Shown in pieces: positions 19,619-29,754 of a stretch of DNA of 64,000 bases. Both the position numbers and the translations under genes were made by a program. The first letter of the stretch is position 1. Every line of letters begins with the position of its first letter. The DNA comes from Hufsiella ginkgonis (GTDB lineage Bacteria; Bacteroidota; Bacteroidia; Sphingobacteriales; Sphingobacteriaceae). The stretch lies in assembly GCF_009834915.1 (NCBI RefSeq), contig NZ_WVHS01000001.1:248001-312000 (forward strand), given 5' to 3'. The notes beneath the pieces were generated by a model. That model saw only the letters and a list, made by a program, of their open reading frames with translations. It was not told the DNA's origin and did no database searches.

Positions 19619-22054
19619 CTATTTCACCTGCAGAACGATCAGTTGCTCCGCCAGCCCTGGTGAAGTTAACCCCACCCGCACCGTTCCAGCCGCACCCGTC
19701 GCCTGTACATAAGCCAGCAACTTCCCGTGCCAGGCCTTCCGCTTTGGTGATTGATAATCTTCATGACTTACAGGGTTCGCACTTTCCAGGCCGAGCAATT
19801 TCGCCGGGCCTTCTACGGTGACTGTGATTTCGTTTTGGCCGCTGAAAACCGGCAACCCGTCTTTATCCACGAGCCCGATCTCTATATGCGCCAATCCTTT
19901 CGCGGCAGCACTGAGCGTTTTACGGTCGGCTGAAGTCTGTATACCGTAAACATCGCCGCTGGTTTTTAAGGTATGTGAACCGGCGACCTTGCCTTCTTTA
20001 AACCCCTTTATCGTAAGCTCCCCCGGCTGATAAACGGCGCTCCAGGTGATCACACCCTCGATGGCTTCCGCCGATGACTTACGTCCCAGCGATCTCCCGT
20101 TCAGGAAAAGCTCTGTTTCGGTTAAATTGGTAAACGCGCTTACCCTGACGGTATCGCCGGCTTTGTAGTTCCAGGTGGGGAAGATCGCCCTTTTACTGGT
20201 GCTTGCCGCGGCCCTCCCGGGTGGCATGGAAGTGCCGATCACAACCACCGGCTTTTCCGACCATAGGCTTTGACGGAAGTAGTACTCCGCTTTCGGGAAG
20301 CCCGCGAGGTCGATCAAACCAGCCTGGTTGCTCCGTACGGGCCAGCGTCCGGCTTCGCCGAGGTAATCGATCCCTGTCCAGAGAAACTGCCCGGCGATAT
20401 AATCGTTATCGGTAACTGCTTTCCAGGCGCTAAAGCCCATGCCGTTCTCGCTGCCATAAATTACCCGTTCAGGGTATTGCTTATGATCACCGGGGTACCG
20501 GTATTCCTGGTAATTATAGCCGGCGATGTCCATCATCTGGGGAGCGCCCACCGCGTTAGACATTACCACACCTGCGAAAGCCGCGGTAACGGGGCGCGTG
20601 CGGTCATATTTTTTAACCACCGCTACGAGCTGCCCGGCGATCTCCTTGATCCTGCTTGCCGGCGGGTAAGCTGGCTGGTAGCCCTTCCCAAAGATCTGGG
20701 GGTTGGGGCCGTCACCGTTAAGTACCTCGTGGCTGTACGGGTCGTTCGGGTAGTCCACCTCGTTGCCGATGCTCCACAAAATAATCGACGGGTGGTTATA
20801 GTTACGCTTCACCATGTCGGCCAGGTCGCGTTCCGCCCATTCCTTAAAGTAAGTATGATACCCGTCTTTTCCCGGTGTGCCCACGTTCCAGCCTTCTATC
20901 CATTTGTTTTTGCCGAATTCCCATTCATCGAACGCTTCATCCATCACCAGGAAACCAAGACTGTCCATAAGGTCGTAAAGGTAATCGGCATGGGGATTAT
21001 GGCTGAGGCGGATGGCATTACAACCGCCGTCTTTCAGGATCTTTAACCGGCGTTCCCATACCTCCGGAGGCACCGCAACGCCTAATGCACCGGCATCATC
21101 GTGGATGCAAACGCCTTTGAGCTTCATGCTCGTTCCGTTCAGCGAGAAGCCTTTATCGGCCTCAAATTTGTACGACCTGATGCCTACCTGGTGCTTCACC
21201 TCATCTGTTTTCTTCCCGTTAACCACCAGCGAAACCGCCAGTTCATACAGCGCAGGCTGGTCTACCGACCATAAAACCGGATCGGCTACGCTGAAGGATA
21301 AGGAAGCGCTTCCGCGCGATGCGGCATCGAGCTTAATTACACGCGATGTGCCCGCGGCGCCCTTTTTTCCCGAGAGCTTTGCCCATACACTAACGGATTT
21401 CGCTGCCGCGGATTGGTTCAGCACGGCCACATCGACGTTTACGAGCGCACTTTTCTCAGATACCTGCGGCGTGCTGAATTTTACCCCCCACTGCTCGATA
21501 TGAACCGGGTCAGCGGCAACCAGGTACACGTTGCGATAAATCCCTGAACCGGTGTACCAGCGGGAATCGGCAAAATCCGTATGGTCGGCTTTTACCGCGA
21601 CGGTGTTTTTCCCGCTATTGAGGTACCTGGTGATCTCGTACCGGAAAGACGCAAAACCGCTGGGACGCTTCCCGAGGAAATTGCCGTTGACCCACACCTC
21701 GCTATTTTTGTACACGCCATCAAAATACAGGAAAATTTTCTTCCCCGTCATATCGTGCGGCAGCGTAAAAGTTTTGCGGTACCAGCCGATGCCGCCCGGC
21801 AGGAACCCGGTACCGCTTGCCCATTTCGAATCGAACGGGCCTTCGATGCTCCAGTCGTGGGGCAGGTCCACCGTCTGCCAACCGCTATCGTTAAAGGCCG
21901 CGGCCTGCGCGTTTACTGCCTCTCCCTTATGGAATTTCCAGTTATCGTTAAATAAACGGGTTGTCCCGCCATGCTGGGCCGGGGCGGCAAATGCGGCCAA
22001 TAACAGCATCACAGTAAAAAAACACCTGGTATAATTCATGTTGTGTACGTTCAT
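19619..22054 (-). CDS. Glycoside hydrolase family 2, beta-galactosidase-like
   Basis: This 811-residue secreted enzyme has a signal peptide (to about AAPAQ). The sugar-binding jelly-roll domain contains LPHDWSIEGPF and WYRKTF. An Ig-like domain and the TIM barrel follow. The acid/base is probably E432 in WSIGNEVDYP and the nucleophile E536 in IYGSENGMG. Extra C-terminal Ig-like domains with FNG-type motifs complete the usual Bacteroidota layout. Substrate could be beta-galactoside, glucuronide or mannoside, so only the family is firm. No SusC/SusD pair is adjacent, so it is not in a visible polysaccharide utilisation locus. Confidence 0.9.
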   Translation of the reverse strand: MNVHNMNYTRCFFTVMLLLAAFAAPAQHGGTTRLFNDNWKFHKGEAVNAQAAAFNDSGWQTVDLPHDWSIEGPFDSKWASGTGFLPGGIGWYRKTFTLPHDMTGKKIFLYFDGVYKNSEVWVNGNFLGKRPSGFASFRYEITRYLNSGKNTVAVKADHTDFADSRWYTGSGIYRNVYLVAADPVHIEQWGVKFSTPQVSEKSALVNVDVAVLNQSAAAKSVSVWAKLSGKKGAAGTSRVIKLDAASRGSASLSFSVADPVLWSVDQPALYELAVSLVVNGKKTDEVKHQVGIRSYKFEADKGFSLNGTSMKLKGVCIHDDAGALGVAVPPEVWERRLKILKDGGCNAIRLSHNPHADYLYDLMDSLGFLVMDEAFDEWEFGKNKWIEGWNVGTPGKDGYHTYFKEWAERDLADMVKRNYNHPSIILWSIGNEVDYPNDPYSHEVLNGDGPNPQIFGKGYQPAYPPASRIKEIAGQLVAVVKKYDRTRPVTAAFAGVVMSNAVGAPQMMDIAGYNYQEYRYPGDHKQYPERVIYGSENGMGFSAWKAVTDNDYIAGQFLWTGIDYLGEAGRWPVRSNQAGLIDLAGFPKAEYYFRQSLWSEKPVVVIGTSMPPGRAAASTSKRAIFPTWNYKAGDTVRVSAFTNLTETELFLNGRSLGRKSSAEAIEGVITWSAVYQPGELTIKGFKEGKVAGSHTLKTSGDVYGIQTSADRKTLSAAAKGLAHIEIGLVDKDGLPVFSGQNEITVTVEGPAKLLGLESANPVSHEDYQSPKRKAWHGKLLAYVQATGAAGTVRVGLTSPGLAEQLIVLQVK

Positions 22055-22417
22055 ACTAAACGAAAAGGTAATCGGTCGTCGTAAATCTCGTCATTCAGGC
22101 TGATTTTCCGTCGCCGGCGATGTAACATGCATGCTATTTTACATAACCGGAAAGCCGGTAAGCGCTGCGAACCAGTCCGAAAATCCATTGTCACAACAAA
22201 TCAGGTCATTGTTGACTCCATAAAATATTTGTTTATTTTTTTGAAATTTCATAGTAATTAAACAATCTAATATTTATCTTAGACAGCCCGGTAATCAAGA
22301 GTTTGAACTAAACCGAAATATTTTGATTTATCATAGCTGCTCCACTTCGCTCTCCTTCCGGCTGTTGCAACCAATTATAACTAGTCATACTTTTTTTCCT
22401 AAACCTCAATCGCTTTT
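22055..22417. other. Intergenic region upstream of the oxidase/MNIO cluster
   Basis: This 363-base gap lies between the divergent GH2 and amine-oxidase genes. Its central part (about 22210-22300) is very AT-rich, unlike the surroundings, and should hold promoters for both directions. I found no exact TAnnTTTG element there and no small gene. Confidence 0.4.
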
Positions 22418-24394
22418 ATGTCACATTTTACTTCTCTTCAATTAAAATCTGCGGGGGCAACGATTCCCGCCTATGTAAGTACACTTATTGTGGGGGCGGG
22501 CATGTCGGGCCTTTACAGTGCCTGGCGCATCCTTGACAACGACCCGCAGGCCGACCTGGTTATCCTCGAACAGTCAGGCCGTACCGGCGGACGCCTGGAT
22601 TCCGACCTGATCGAGTTCAGCGACGGCGAAACAGTGAAGGAAGAAGAAGGCGGGATGCGCTTCACCTTCGATTCCATGGATAACCTGATGGCCCTTTTTA
22701 TGATCCTGGATATCGATGGCGACATCGTTCCCTTCCCAATGAGCACCGGTGGCAACAACCGCCTGTGTTTCCGCGGTGCGAGTTTTAACAACACCATCTC
22801 TGCGGAAAATAATTACGCCATCTGGAAAGAGCTATACAACCTGGCGCCAAGCGAGCAAGGTATCAATCCTACTTCCATTATCGACACGGTTTTTAACCGC
22901 ATCCTGGCAGCCAACCCGCAGTTTACCGACCGGCCCAAAGTGCGCACACCCGAATTCTGGCAAAAGTTCAGGTTGGAATGTAAATGGAACGGCGTAGGGC
23001 TCATCAATTGGACACTGTGGAACCTGTACACCGAAATGGGTTATTCTAAAGAATGCATCAACATGCTTTATGGACTGGCGGGCTTTAACGGCACCTTCCT
23101 GTCGACCATGAATGCCGGCGAAGCTTACCAGCTGCTCGAAGATTTCCCGGCGGATCCTGATTTTAAAACGCTGAAAGAGGGATTCAGTACACTGCCTAAC
23201 GCGCTGGTGAAGCAGATCGAAAAGGACGGTAAAGGACGTATTTTCCTGGACACCATGGTAGCCAGTATCGACGAATACGCACAAGATGGCTATGTGGTCT
23301 CCTATCGTTATCAAACCAGCGACAACACCCTCGAAGAAGGGAGAATAAAAGCCGGCCGGGTCATTCTGGGTATCCCGCGCCTGCCGCTCGAAAAATTGTT
23401 CAACCGCTCTAACGCCCTCAATAAGCTGCCGTTAAAAGACGCTGAATACCTTTGGGATACCCTTCAAACCACCACCAACCAGGCGTTGCTTAAAATCAAC
23501 CTTTACTTCGACCACGCGTGGTGGGGCACCAATCTTACCGGTCAGCCATCGGTGGGTTACGGGCCAAATTTTTCAGACCTGCCTACCGGGGCCGTATACC
23601 CATTTTATGCGATAGACGAACCTACCATCGCCTCGCTGGAATACGAGAAATTTATGCAGCAAGCTAAGAAACCTATTCCCGAACATTTGCGCAGTAAATT
23701 AGAAAATATCGCCAATTCCAAATTCAACAAACCAGCCGCACTTACTATCTACTGCGATTACCTGAACATCAATTTCTGGAAAGCATTGCAGAATAACGGC
23801 GCAATGTTTACCTCGCCTATGCAGGAAGAGTTTAACCAACAGGTGCCGCAAAAGGTATTTGCCGCCAGCGAAGCCGTGGTAGAGGCCGCCATCGGCTTTT
23901 TCAAACAACTGTTTAATACCAATTACATCCCGACGCCGGTACTTACCAGCGCACGTATCTGGGAAGGTTCCAGCCTGTTTAACCTGAAACCCAGCGAGCA
24001 GTTTGATTACGGTGTGCACCAGTGGGGATTAAATGCGGATGATAAAACGGTGATGGCCTACCTGGCCGAGCCGATGCCTAACCTGCATATTTGCGGCGAA
24101 GCTTATTCTGATTACCAGGGATGGGTAGAAGGCGCCCTGCGCTCCGCCAACCTGGTACTGGAAAAAGCTTTCGGCCTTAAGCCTGTTAACGAGGTCTACC
24201 AGCAGGAGCACGGCCAGACCCCCACCGAAGCGGTTACCCTGAGCTATGCCAACTATGCCGGGGCGCTGATCAAAGAATACATCGATCCCGATTTTAACCT
24301 CCCTGCCGATACAGGGCAACTGGTGGCCGCTGAAAGTAAGAAAGAAAGCCCGCTGTTCGGCATCAACCTCACCTATTTTGACCAACCCGAATAA
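22418..24394 (+). CDS. FAD-dependent L-amino-acid-oxidase-like enzyme (flavin amine oxidase family)
   Basis: The protein has 658 residues. The Rossmann motif GAGMSG (26-31) is followed by the second flavin motif, RTGGRLDSD. EEEGGMRF places R81 where amino acid oxidases of the LAAO/tryptophan-monooxygenase group bind the substrate carboxylate. The C-terminal FAD motif is ICGEAYSDYQGWVEGALRSA. There is no signal peptide. Known relatives oxidise L-amino acids to imino or 2-oxo acids, and RebO and VioA do this for tryptophan before a ferritin-like dimerising enzyme acts. It is the first gene of the cluster, 26 bases before the ThDP decarboxylase. The substrate is not known. Confidence 0.8.
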   Translation: MSHFTSLQLKSAGATIPAYVSTLIVGAGMSGLYSAWRILDNDPQADLVILEQSGRTGGRLDSDLIEFSDGETVKEEEGGMRFTFDSMDNLMALFMILDIDGDIVPFPMSTGGNNRLCFRGASFNNTISAENNYAIWKELYNLAPSEQGINPTSIIDTVFNRILAANPQFTDRPKVRTPEFWQKFRLECKWNGVGLINWTLWNLYTEMGYSKECINMLYGLAGFNGTFLSTMNAGEAYQLLEDFPADPDFKTLKEGFSTLPNALVKQIEKDGKGRIFLDTMVASIDEYAQDGYVVSYRYQTSDNTLEEGRIKAGRVILGIPRLPLEKLFNRSNALNKLPLKDAEYLWDTLQTTTNQALLKINLYFDHAWWGTNLTGQPSVGYGPNFSDLPTGAVYPFYAIDEPTIASLEYEKFMQQAKKPIPEHLRSKLENIANSKFNKPAALTIYCDYLNINFWKALQNNGAMFTSPMQEEFNQQVPQKVFAASEAVVEAAIGFFKQLFNTNYIPTPVLTSARIWEGSSLFNLKPSEQFDYGVHQWGLNADDKTVMAYLAEPMPNLHICGEAYSDYQGWVEGALRSANLVLEKAFGLKPVNEVYQQEHGQTPTEAVTLSYANYAGALIKEYIDPDFNLPADTGQLVAAESKKESPLFGINLTYFDQPE

Positions 24395-24420
24395 TCACCC
24401 GCCAGCAGCTTATCATCCAT

Positions 24421-26220
24421 ATGATCAATTCAACACAAATGACGGTTGCCCTGTACCTGAAGCAGCGTCTGGAGCAGCTCGGCCTCGACCGCATGTTCGG
24501 TGTGGCCGGTAACTATACCGCGCCCTTACTTAATACCATCCTGGAGGATAAAACCTCGCCCATTACTATTTCGCGCAATGTAAACGAAATGTGCGCGGGG
24601 TATGCCGCCGACGGCTACGCCAGGTTAAAAGGCCTCAGCGCGCTGCATGTAACGTACAGCGTCGGTGCTTTTAGTTTATTAAATACCATTGCCGGTTCGT
24701 ATACCGAGCAAGTGTCGCTCATCCTCATCAACGGGGCGCCTACCAATAAAGAGGATGCCGTAGAACGATACGCCGGCCTGATGTACGCGCATACCACCGG
24801 CGATATGGTCCCAGATATCGAACTGTTCAGGTCGATAACGGTAGGTGCCGAACGCATCACCAACGCGGTGCAGGCTTGTTTCCAGATAGATTCCGTGCTC
24901 ACCGCCATGCTTACCTATAAACGACCCGTTTATATAGAAGTAACCGAAGACGTATGGCGCGCGCCGTGCAACCCGCCACAAGGCACGTTAAGCTCGGGTG
25001 CGGGTGCCATTATCACTGCCAGCGTAACCAACCAGGCCGTAACGGCTACCATGCAGCTTTTACAGCAATGTAACGAACTGATATTGTGGGCCGGCATAGA
25101 GCTGCAGCGCTTCGGCCTGGAAAATAGCTTTTTACAATTGCTGGAAACCATTAACGACACCTACGGCATCAGCAATGACCAGCCGGTACATTTCGTGACC
25201 TCCCCGCTCAGCAAATCAGTTATTTCAGAGAACCATGCATGGTTTGAGGGCTGCGTGACCTTAACGCAAAGCGAGATCCAATCGCTTGTTGGCACCGGGG
25301 GCTGCGTGATCGGCCTGGGCGCCTGGACCACCGGTAAAGACACCGGCAACCAGAACATCAGGAGCAGCAATACCATTTTTGCCGCGCATGACGGTGTTTG
25401 GGTAGGTGCCGTGTTTTATCCCCTGGTAACCCTGGAATCCTATATGGGGGCACTTCGCGTTGCGTTTATCAATGCCGTCCCCGGCAATACCGCTCAGCTA
25501 AAAGGCTTGCGGCTTACCAGTCCCAAACTGCTGCTGCAAAAATCGGTGCATGCGGCGACCGACCTGAACTACGACAGTTTTTTCAGTACGCTCCAGGACT
25601 GGATCACCGAACAGCATACCCTGGTGGTCGATGCCGGTTTCCCGCTGGTGGGCGCACAAGGTGTAAAAGTACCCGCGCGGGACGGCTTCGTAGCCCAGGC
25701 ATCATGGTTGGCCATCGGCTATTCCGTGGCGGCAGCTACCGGGGTTAAACTGGCCCAGCCCGATCAGCGGATAGCGGTAGTGATGGGCGACGGCGCTTTC
25801 CATGAAACCTGCCAGGCAGTGGCCGATCATTATGCCTACGGGCAAAACAACGTGGTGTTTGTACTGGTAAACGGCATTTATGGCATCGAGCAGGAAATTG
25901 TTAACCCTAACGTATTCAGAACGCAGCCGGTTAACTACCCTGACCGGCAGCTGGACAGCGTTTACCCTTATAACATATTGCCCTCATGGCAATACAGCAA
26001 AATAACCGACGCTTTTGGCGGCGAGGGCAGAAAAGCCACTACCGTAGCCGAACTGCAGCAAATTATGCAGGAGATTGATCGGCGGACGGACATCAACTTC
26101 GTGGTGGAAGTGACCATCCCGCAAACCGCAGTGCCTGCGGCCATCGCCAGGGCGATAGGTACTGCTGTAGGTGAAGACGAAATCGAAAATCCCGCCTGGC
26201 CGCCCGTGGGCGTCTATTAA
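24421..26220 (+). CDS. ThDP-dependent 2-oxoacid decarboxylase (pyruvate/indolepyruvate decarboxylase-like)
   Basis: The protein has 599 residues with the three-domain ThDP fold. The N-terminus carries FGVAGNYTAPLL, and the cofactor-activating glutamate is E56 in NVNEMCAGYAADGYAR. The C-terminal ThDP/Mg motif is GDG at 456-458 (VVMGDGAFHETCQ) and ends in VFVLVNGIYGIEQ. Pyruvate and indolepyruvate decarboxylases share this organisation. It follows an amino acid oxidase gene that would supply a 2-oxo acid, which supports a decarboxylase role on an aromatic or branched 2-oxo acid. Carboligation is an alternative. There are no signal or membrane segments. Confidence 0.82.
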   Translation: MINSTQMTVALYLKQRLEQLGLDRMFGVAGNYTAPLLNTILEDKTSPITISRNVNEMCAGYAADGYARLKGLSALHVTYSVGAFSLLNTIAGSYTEQVSLILINGAPTNKEDAVERYAGLMYAHTTGDMVPDIELFRSITVGAERITNAVQACFQIDSVLTAMLTYKRPVYIEVTEDVWRAPCNPPQGTLSSGAGAIITASVTNQAVTATMQLLQQCNELILWAGIELQRFGLENSFLQLLETINDTYGISNDQPVHFVTSPLSKSVISENHAWFEGCVTLTQSEIQSLVGTGGCVIGLGAWTTGKDTGNQNIRSSNTIFAAHDGVWVGAVFYPLVTLESYMGALRVAFINAVPGNTAQLKGLRLTSPKLLLQKSVHAATDLNYDSFFSTLQDWITEQHTLVVDAGFPLVGAQGVKVPARDGFVAQASWLAIGYSVAAATGVKLAQPDQRIAVVMGDGAFHETCQAVADHYAYGQNNVVFVLVNGIYGIEQEIVNPNVFRTQPVNYPDRQLDSVYPYNILPSWQYSKITDAFGGEGRKATTVAELQQIMQEIDRRTDINFVVEVTIPQTAVPAAIARAIGTAVGEDEIENPAWPPVGVY

Positions 26221-26253
26221 CCACTAATTTTTATTAACCTAATATTAATCACA

Positions 26254-27369
26254 ATGACAGAAAACTTAGACCGTTTTGGCATGGGCGCACGTTTTGTGCC
26301 TGCCGACAAATTATCAGAAGCTAATCTGGGACCGCTGCAGCAACTGGTAGGCGAATGGGAAACCGTTGGAAACTTAACCTTTACCGAAAAAGATGAATCT
26401 GGCGCCGAGGTAACTAAACCCGTAGCCGCCGGTTGGAATACGATCTCGGTACCTGGCGGCGGCGGCTTCATATTTGAGGTAATCCCTTACAAAGAGAACC
26501 TCAAATTTTCTGCGGTAGCCGTACAGGCGGGCAACAGGGGGCCGGTGATCAACGGTACACAGTTTGACCAGGAGATCTTCGGCCTGTTCTATGAGCAGCA
26601 GGTTATCAGCGTTTGTAACACCACTGAATGCGTTAGTATGGGTTTCGGCGCCGGCAAGGTGATCCATGCGGAAACCGGCTTGTTCCTTTATATTACCAAT
26701 TATAACGGCAATTTTACTATTGCCCGTTTAGGCACTGTACCACATGGCAACGCATTACTGGCTTTGGGTAAGTCGTTCGATGTAGCCGACCCCGTTTTCG
26801 AGCCGATCAGCACCCTACCGACGCTTATCGGCGGAGGCCAGGTTTCCCGGTTGGGCTATAACGAACAAATCACTCTTTATAAAAATTTTAAAGAGTTCGA
26901 CAAGGTTAATCCAAACAGTTTCCTGGAAACAAGCCTGGCGCAGGTGCTTGGCCAGGATAAACTGACCGGGGTAACGGTGCTTGATATGGCTACCAACCAC
27001 GCCGACGCTACCGGCGGCATCCTGAACATTCCGTTCATCCAGAGCAACGTTACCGCCACCAACCTGAAGGCAACCTTTTGGCTGGAAACCATCAATAACA
27101 GCCCGCAGGCCGATTTCCTCCAATATTCGCAAACCGTTAACCTGGTATTCCCGGCGGTAAATACCATAGACCCGGTTGTATGGCCGCATATTACCATCGC
27201 TACCTTAAAACGCATGCCGCCTAAACCAGCGCCCGTACCAAAACAGGCAGAAAATACTAACGACCTGGCGCAGCCCGCCACAGCGCAGCCTGTAAGTCCG
27301 GCAGCGGAGCCGGAAGGCAAGGCGTTCAGCGCCGACCTTGATTCAACTCCCGGCGTGCCGCAGCTATAA
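26254..27369 (+). CDS. Heme-binding-protein-like (FABP/nitrobindin-type barrel) protein
   Basis: The protein has 371 residues. Residues 25-200 begin with LQQLVGEWE, a G-x-W opening typical of lipocalin/FABP/nitrobindin barrels. The block VIHAETGLFLYI and the later ARLGTVPHGNALLALG recall proteins annotated as heme-binding in other bacteria, but this is from memory. Residues 200-325 form a second, less clear domain (ITLYKNF, WLETI). The C-terminal 45 residues are a Pro/Ala/Gln-rich tail. There is no signal peptide. It lies between the decarboxylase and the ferritin-like gene, so it may carry a cofactor or an intermediate. Confidence 0.5.
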   Translation: MTENLDRFGMGARFVPADKLSEANLGPLQQLVGEWETVGNLTFTEKDESGAEVTKPVAAGWNTISVPGGGGFIFEVIPYKENLKFSAVAVQAGNRGPVINGTQFDQEIFGLFYEQQVISVCNTTECVSMGFGAGKVIHAETGLFLYITNYNGNFTIARLGTVPHGNALLALGKSFDVADPVFEPISTLPTLIGGGQVSRLGYNEQITLYKNFKEFDKVNPNSFLETSLAQVLGQDKLTGVTVLDMATNHADATGGILNIPFIQSNVTATNLKATFWLETINNSPQADFLQYSQTVNLVFPAVNTIDPVVWPHITIATLKRMPPKPAPVPKQAENTNDLAQPATAQPVSPAAEPEGKAFSADLDSTPGVPQL

Positions 27370-27378
27370 AAAAAGCGT

Positions 27379-27419
27379 CATTAGAGGCTCTCCGCATTAA
27401 ATACGGAGAACCTCTAATG
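27379..27419. other. Strong stem-loop inside the cluster
   Basis: CATTAGAGG-CTCTCCG and CGGAGA-ACCTCTAATG pair almost completely around a nine-base loop. An A7 run precedes it, and no T-run follows on the plus strand. On the plus strand it therefore looks like an RNA-processing or stabilising hairpin, or a weak attenuator, rather than a classical terminator. Confidence 0.6.
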
Positions 27420-27469
27420 GTTTGCATCGGTACTTTATATCATAACACACTCCTCAAACAACCTGAATT

Positions 27470-29749
27470 ATGTTGCAAGCACAAAAACCGATTACCGACA
27501 GGCCGCTTTCCTTCGTGGAAACAGACAAGTCGGCACTTAACGCCATCGCACAGGCGTCGGTAAATGTGGAGCTTTTTACCATCCCGCTTTACATGACCTC
27601 CCTTTATTCTATTTACGGCACCCACCAGGTTAACGGCCAGAACGACTTTTACGAGGGCCGTTTGTGGCCTGGTATGTCAACTTCCGTTATCAGGAAAAAA
27701 GACCCTGCAGACCCGGACCCGGATGCACGAAAAAACCTCACTCCCTATGATACCCAGGGCAATAAAGAGGCCTTCAACGGCATCTTCAGCGTTTTTATTG
27801 CCGAGATGCTGCACCTGCAGCTAGCCTCTAATCTTTGCAATGCCATTGGGGTAAAACCTACCTATACCGGCGCGCCCCTTCAGAATGAAAACTTCGGCTG
27901 GGATTGCTATGCGGGTTCTTCTGTCATTCCGCATATTCTCGATTTCCAGGATTGCAAGCCGTGGGAACAGATCAAAGCAGAACGCGAAAAAAAAGGAGAC
28001 GATAAAAAACACATACCGATTGACTACCGGGCGATAAAAGTAATGCTCGGCCCCGTCGACCAGAACCAGGTAGACCTCTTTTTAGCCATCGAAGAAACCG
28101 AAGAGGATGCCCATGAGATATTGATCGATCCGGACAAATACTTCCCGACAGTTCCTTTTGCGAACTGGACGGCGAAAAGCAAAGCCGCAGACCTGCCCAT
28201 GTTCGGTTCCATCGGCTATATGTACCTCTGCCTGTTCACCTATCTTTCTATTGAATATACCGACGGGCAAACGCTTTGGGACAAGGTATTTAAAGCCAAA
28301 AGCCTGCAGCAAGACCTGTTTAATACCGACACCGATACCCATAAACCGGAGTATCCGCTGATGAGCGCCACCATCGACGCCAACGAAGCCGCCGCGGCAT
28401 TAACACAGGCGATCGACATGATAGACGGAATTACCGACCAGGGCGAAGGCAAGGGCGTGGTACCCGTCATCCGCCAGATTGCCCACCAGATGCTCCTTAA
28501 CAAAAAAGCAAAATTACAGAACGCGGCAAACAGCGAAACCAACGATCACGGTAAACTGGATGAAGCGATTGCCCGGCTTGCCGCGCTGACGGCTGTAGCG
28601 CACCAATACCAGCCGAATGCCGACAACCTCGAAAAAGACTACCCGAGCTACAATGATAAAGGCATACAGCAAAAACAATCAAGGGATGCTTACGCCCGGG
28701 TTAGTTTTGGCAGCGTAGATCATTATGCAACCTTCGCCAAGGTAAGGGAGTTGCTGCTGGACGGGCAGATCAAAACCTGGGCCGACTGGCATGCCGATCC
28801 ACAGAACGTTTGGACAGCCTCGATGCTTAAAACCAAAGACCACGTGGCCGATAAATACCCCATCCCATCAGCACAGGATGTGGCAGGTGCACTTAATAAC
28901 TTGAAACAGAAAGATCCCGACAAAAATTACCAGATGCTGAGCCACGTGGTGGCCGGCGCCATCAAAGGCGTTACCAGCGTATTGAATGACTACTTCAACA
29001 AACCGGGCACCTCGTTCCCTTTCCCGTCTATGAGCGGTTCTGGCGACAGGATGGCACTATGTTGGGCTGTTTTCGGTAAGGCGCCAGCCTTGTCTATCGG
29101 TGTAGAGAGCAAGGTATCGGGCTTGCTGTACCACGCCTGCCAGGGCCTCAGCCTGGATCCGAATAACCCGGGCAAACCCAACTCATGCGCGCCGGTGGCC
29201 GTTTTCCATACCTGCAAAGGTTCTAATACCTGCGCCGCCGAGGGCGGATGCGGCTTTGTACAGAGCGTACAGGGTGGCGGCAGTTGCGGCGGCGGCGGTT
29301 CATCATGTACAAGTTCAGGCAAGCCGTCTCCCAAGGGGATAGCCAGCAAGCACGCCATGCTGAATGCCACTAAAGGCCATGCATTACACGGGGCTGCTCC
29401 TAATATCCCCAATCCGTTTACCAAGCCGCGGTCGCCTGCGTATTACAGCGCCCCGTCTGATAATCGCTGCATGTCATATGGCGGCTGCGCAGTACCCATT
29501 TCGGCGTCGCAGATCTTCCCTGCGCCTGATTCAACCGATCCTGAACAACCCGGCCAGATGGAGCTCTACAACTTCCTGGGCTCACAGTTTCAGCCTATGC
29601 CGGTCAATACCATGAGCTACCAGGCGGGCGACCTGGTGTACGACGTGGCCTGGAACGCGTATATTGCCGTATTGCAGGAACGCAACCGGCCCATACCGCC
29701 GAAACCGAAACCCAGCGATATCCGTTTGGCATTTCCTCCTTCTACCTGA
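27470..29749 (+). CDS. VioB/RebD-type ferritin-like enzyme with cysteine-rich C-terminal tail
   Basis: The protein has 759 residues. The N-terminal ~330 residues match the ferritin-like domain of iminophenylpyruvate-dimer-synthase proteins (VioB/RebD): [34 protein letters not shown] with Exx[10 protein letters not shown], and a [10 protein letters not shown] loop. Residues 330-560 are helical with no clear match. The last 190 residues are cysteine-rich: C573, C582, C588, C594, C606, C613, C667 and C673, including CKGSNTC and [11 protein letters not shown]. Such C-x-G-x-N-x-C segments resemble peptides modified by MNIO enzymes. An MNIO gene starts five bases downstream. The cysteines could also bind metal unmodified. 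Confidence 0.7.
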   Translation: MLQAQKPITDRPLSFVETDKSALNAIAQASVNVELFTIPLYMTSLYSIYGTHQVNGQNDFYEGRLWPGMSTSVIRKKDPADPDPDARKNLTPYDTQGNKEAFNGIFSVFIAEMLHLQLASNLCNAIGVKPTYTGAPLQNENFGWDCYAGSSVIPHILDFQDCKPWEQIKAEREKKGDDKKHIPIDYRAIKVMLGPVDQNQVDLFLAIEETEEDAHEILIDPDKYFPTVPFANWTAKSKAADLPMFGSIGYMYLCLFTYLSIEYTDGQTLWDKVFKAKSLQQDLFNTDTDTHKPEYPLMSATIDANEAAAALTQAIDMIDGITDQGEGKGVVPVIRQIAHQMLLNKKAKLQNAANSETNDHGKLDEAIARLAALTAVAHQYQPNADNLEKDYPSYNDKGIQQKQSRDAYARVSFGSVDHYATFAKVRELLLDGQIKTWADWHADPQNVWTASMLKTKDHVADKYPIPSAQDVAGALNNLKQKDPDKNYQMLSHVVAGAIKGVTSVLNDYFNKPGTSFPFPSMSGSGDRMALCWAVFGKAPALSIGVESKVSGLLYHACQGLSLDPNNPGKPNSCAPVAVFHTCKGSNTCAAEGGCGFVQSVQGGGSCGGGGSSCTSSGKPSPKGIASKHAMLNATKGHALHGAAPNIPNPFTKPRSPAYYSAPSDNRCMSYGGCAVPISASQIFPAPDSTDPEQPGQMELYNFLGSQFQPMPVNTMSYQAGDLVYDVAWNAYIAVLQERNRPIPPKPKPSDIRLAFPPST

Positions 29750-29754
29750 TCTAT

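Noticed and set aside
22418-29749. Violacein or rebeccamycin-type bis-indole cluster
   Set aside because: Oxidase and ferritin-like enzyme fit in part, but VioC/VioD/VioE, RebP/RebC-type or other indole-tailoring genes are missing, and decarboxylase and MNIO are not part of those pathways.
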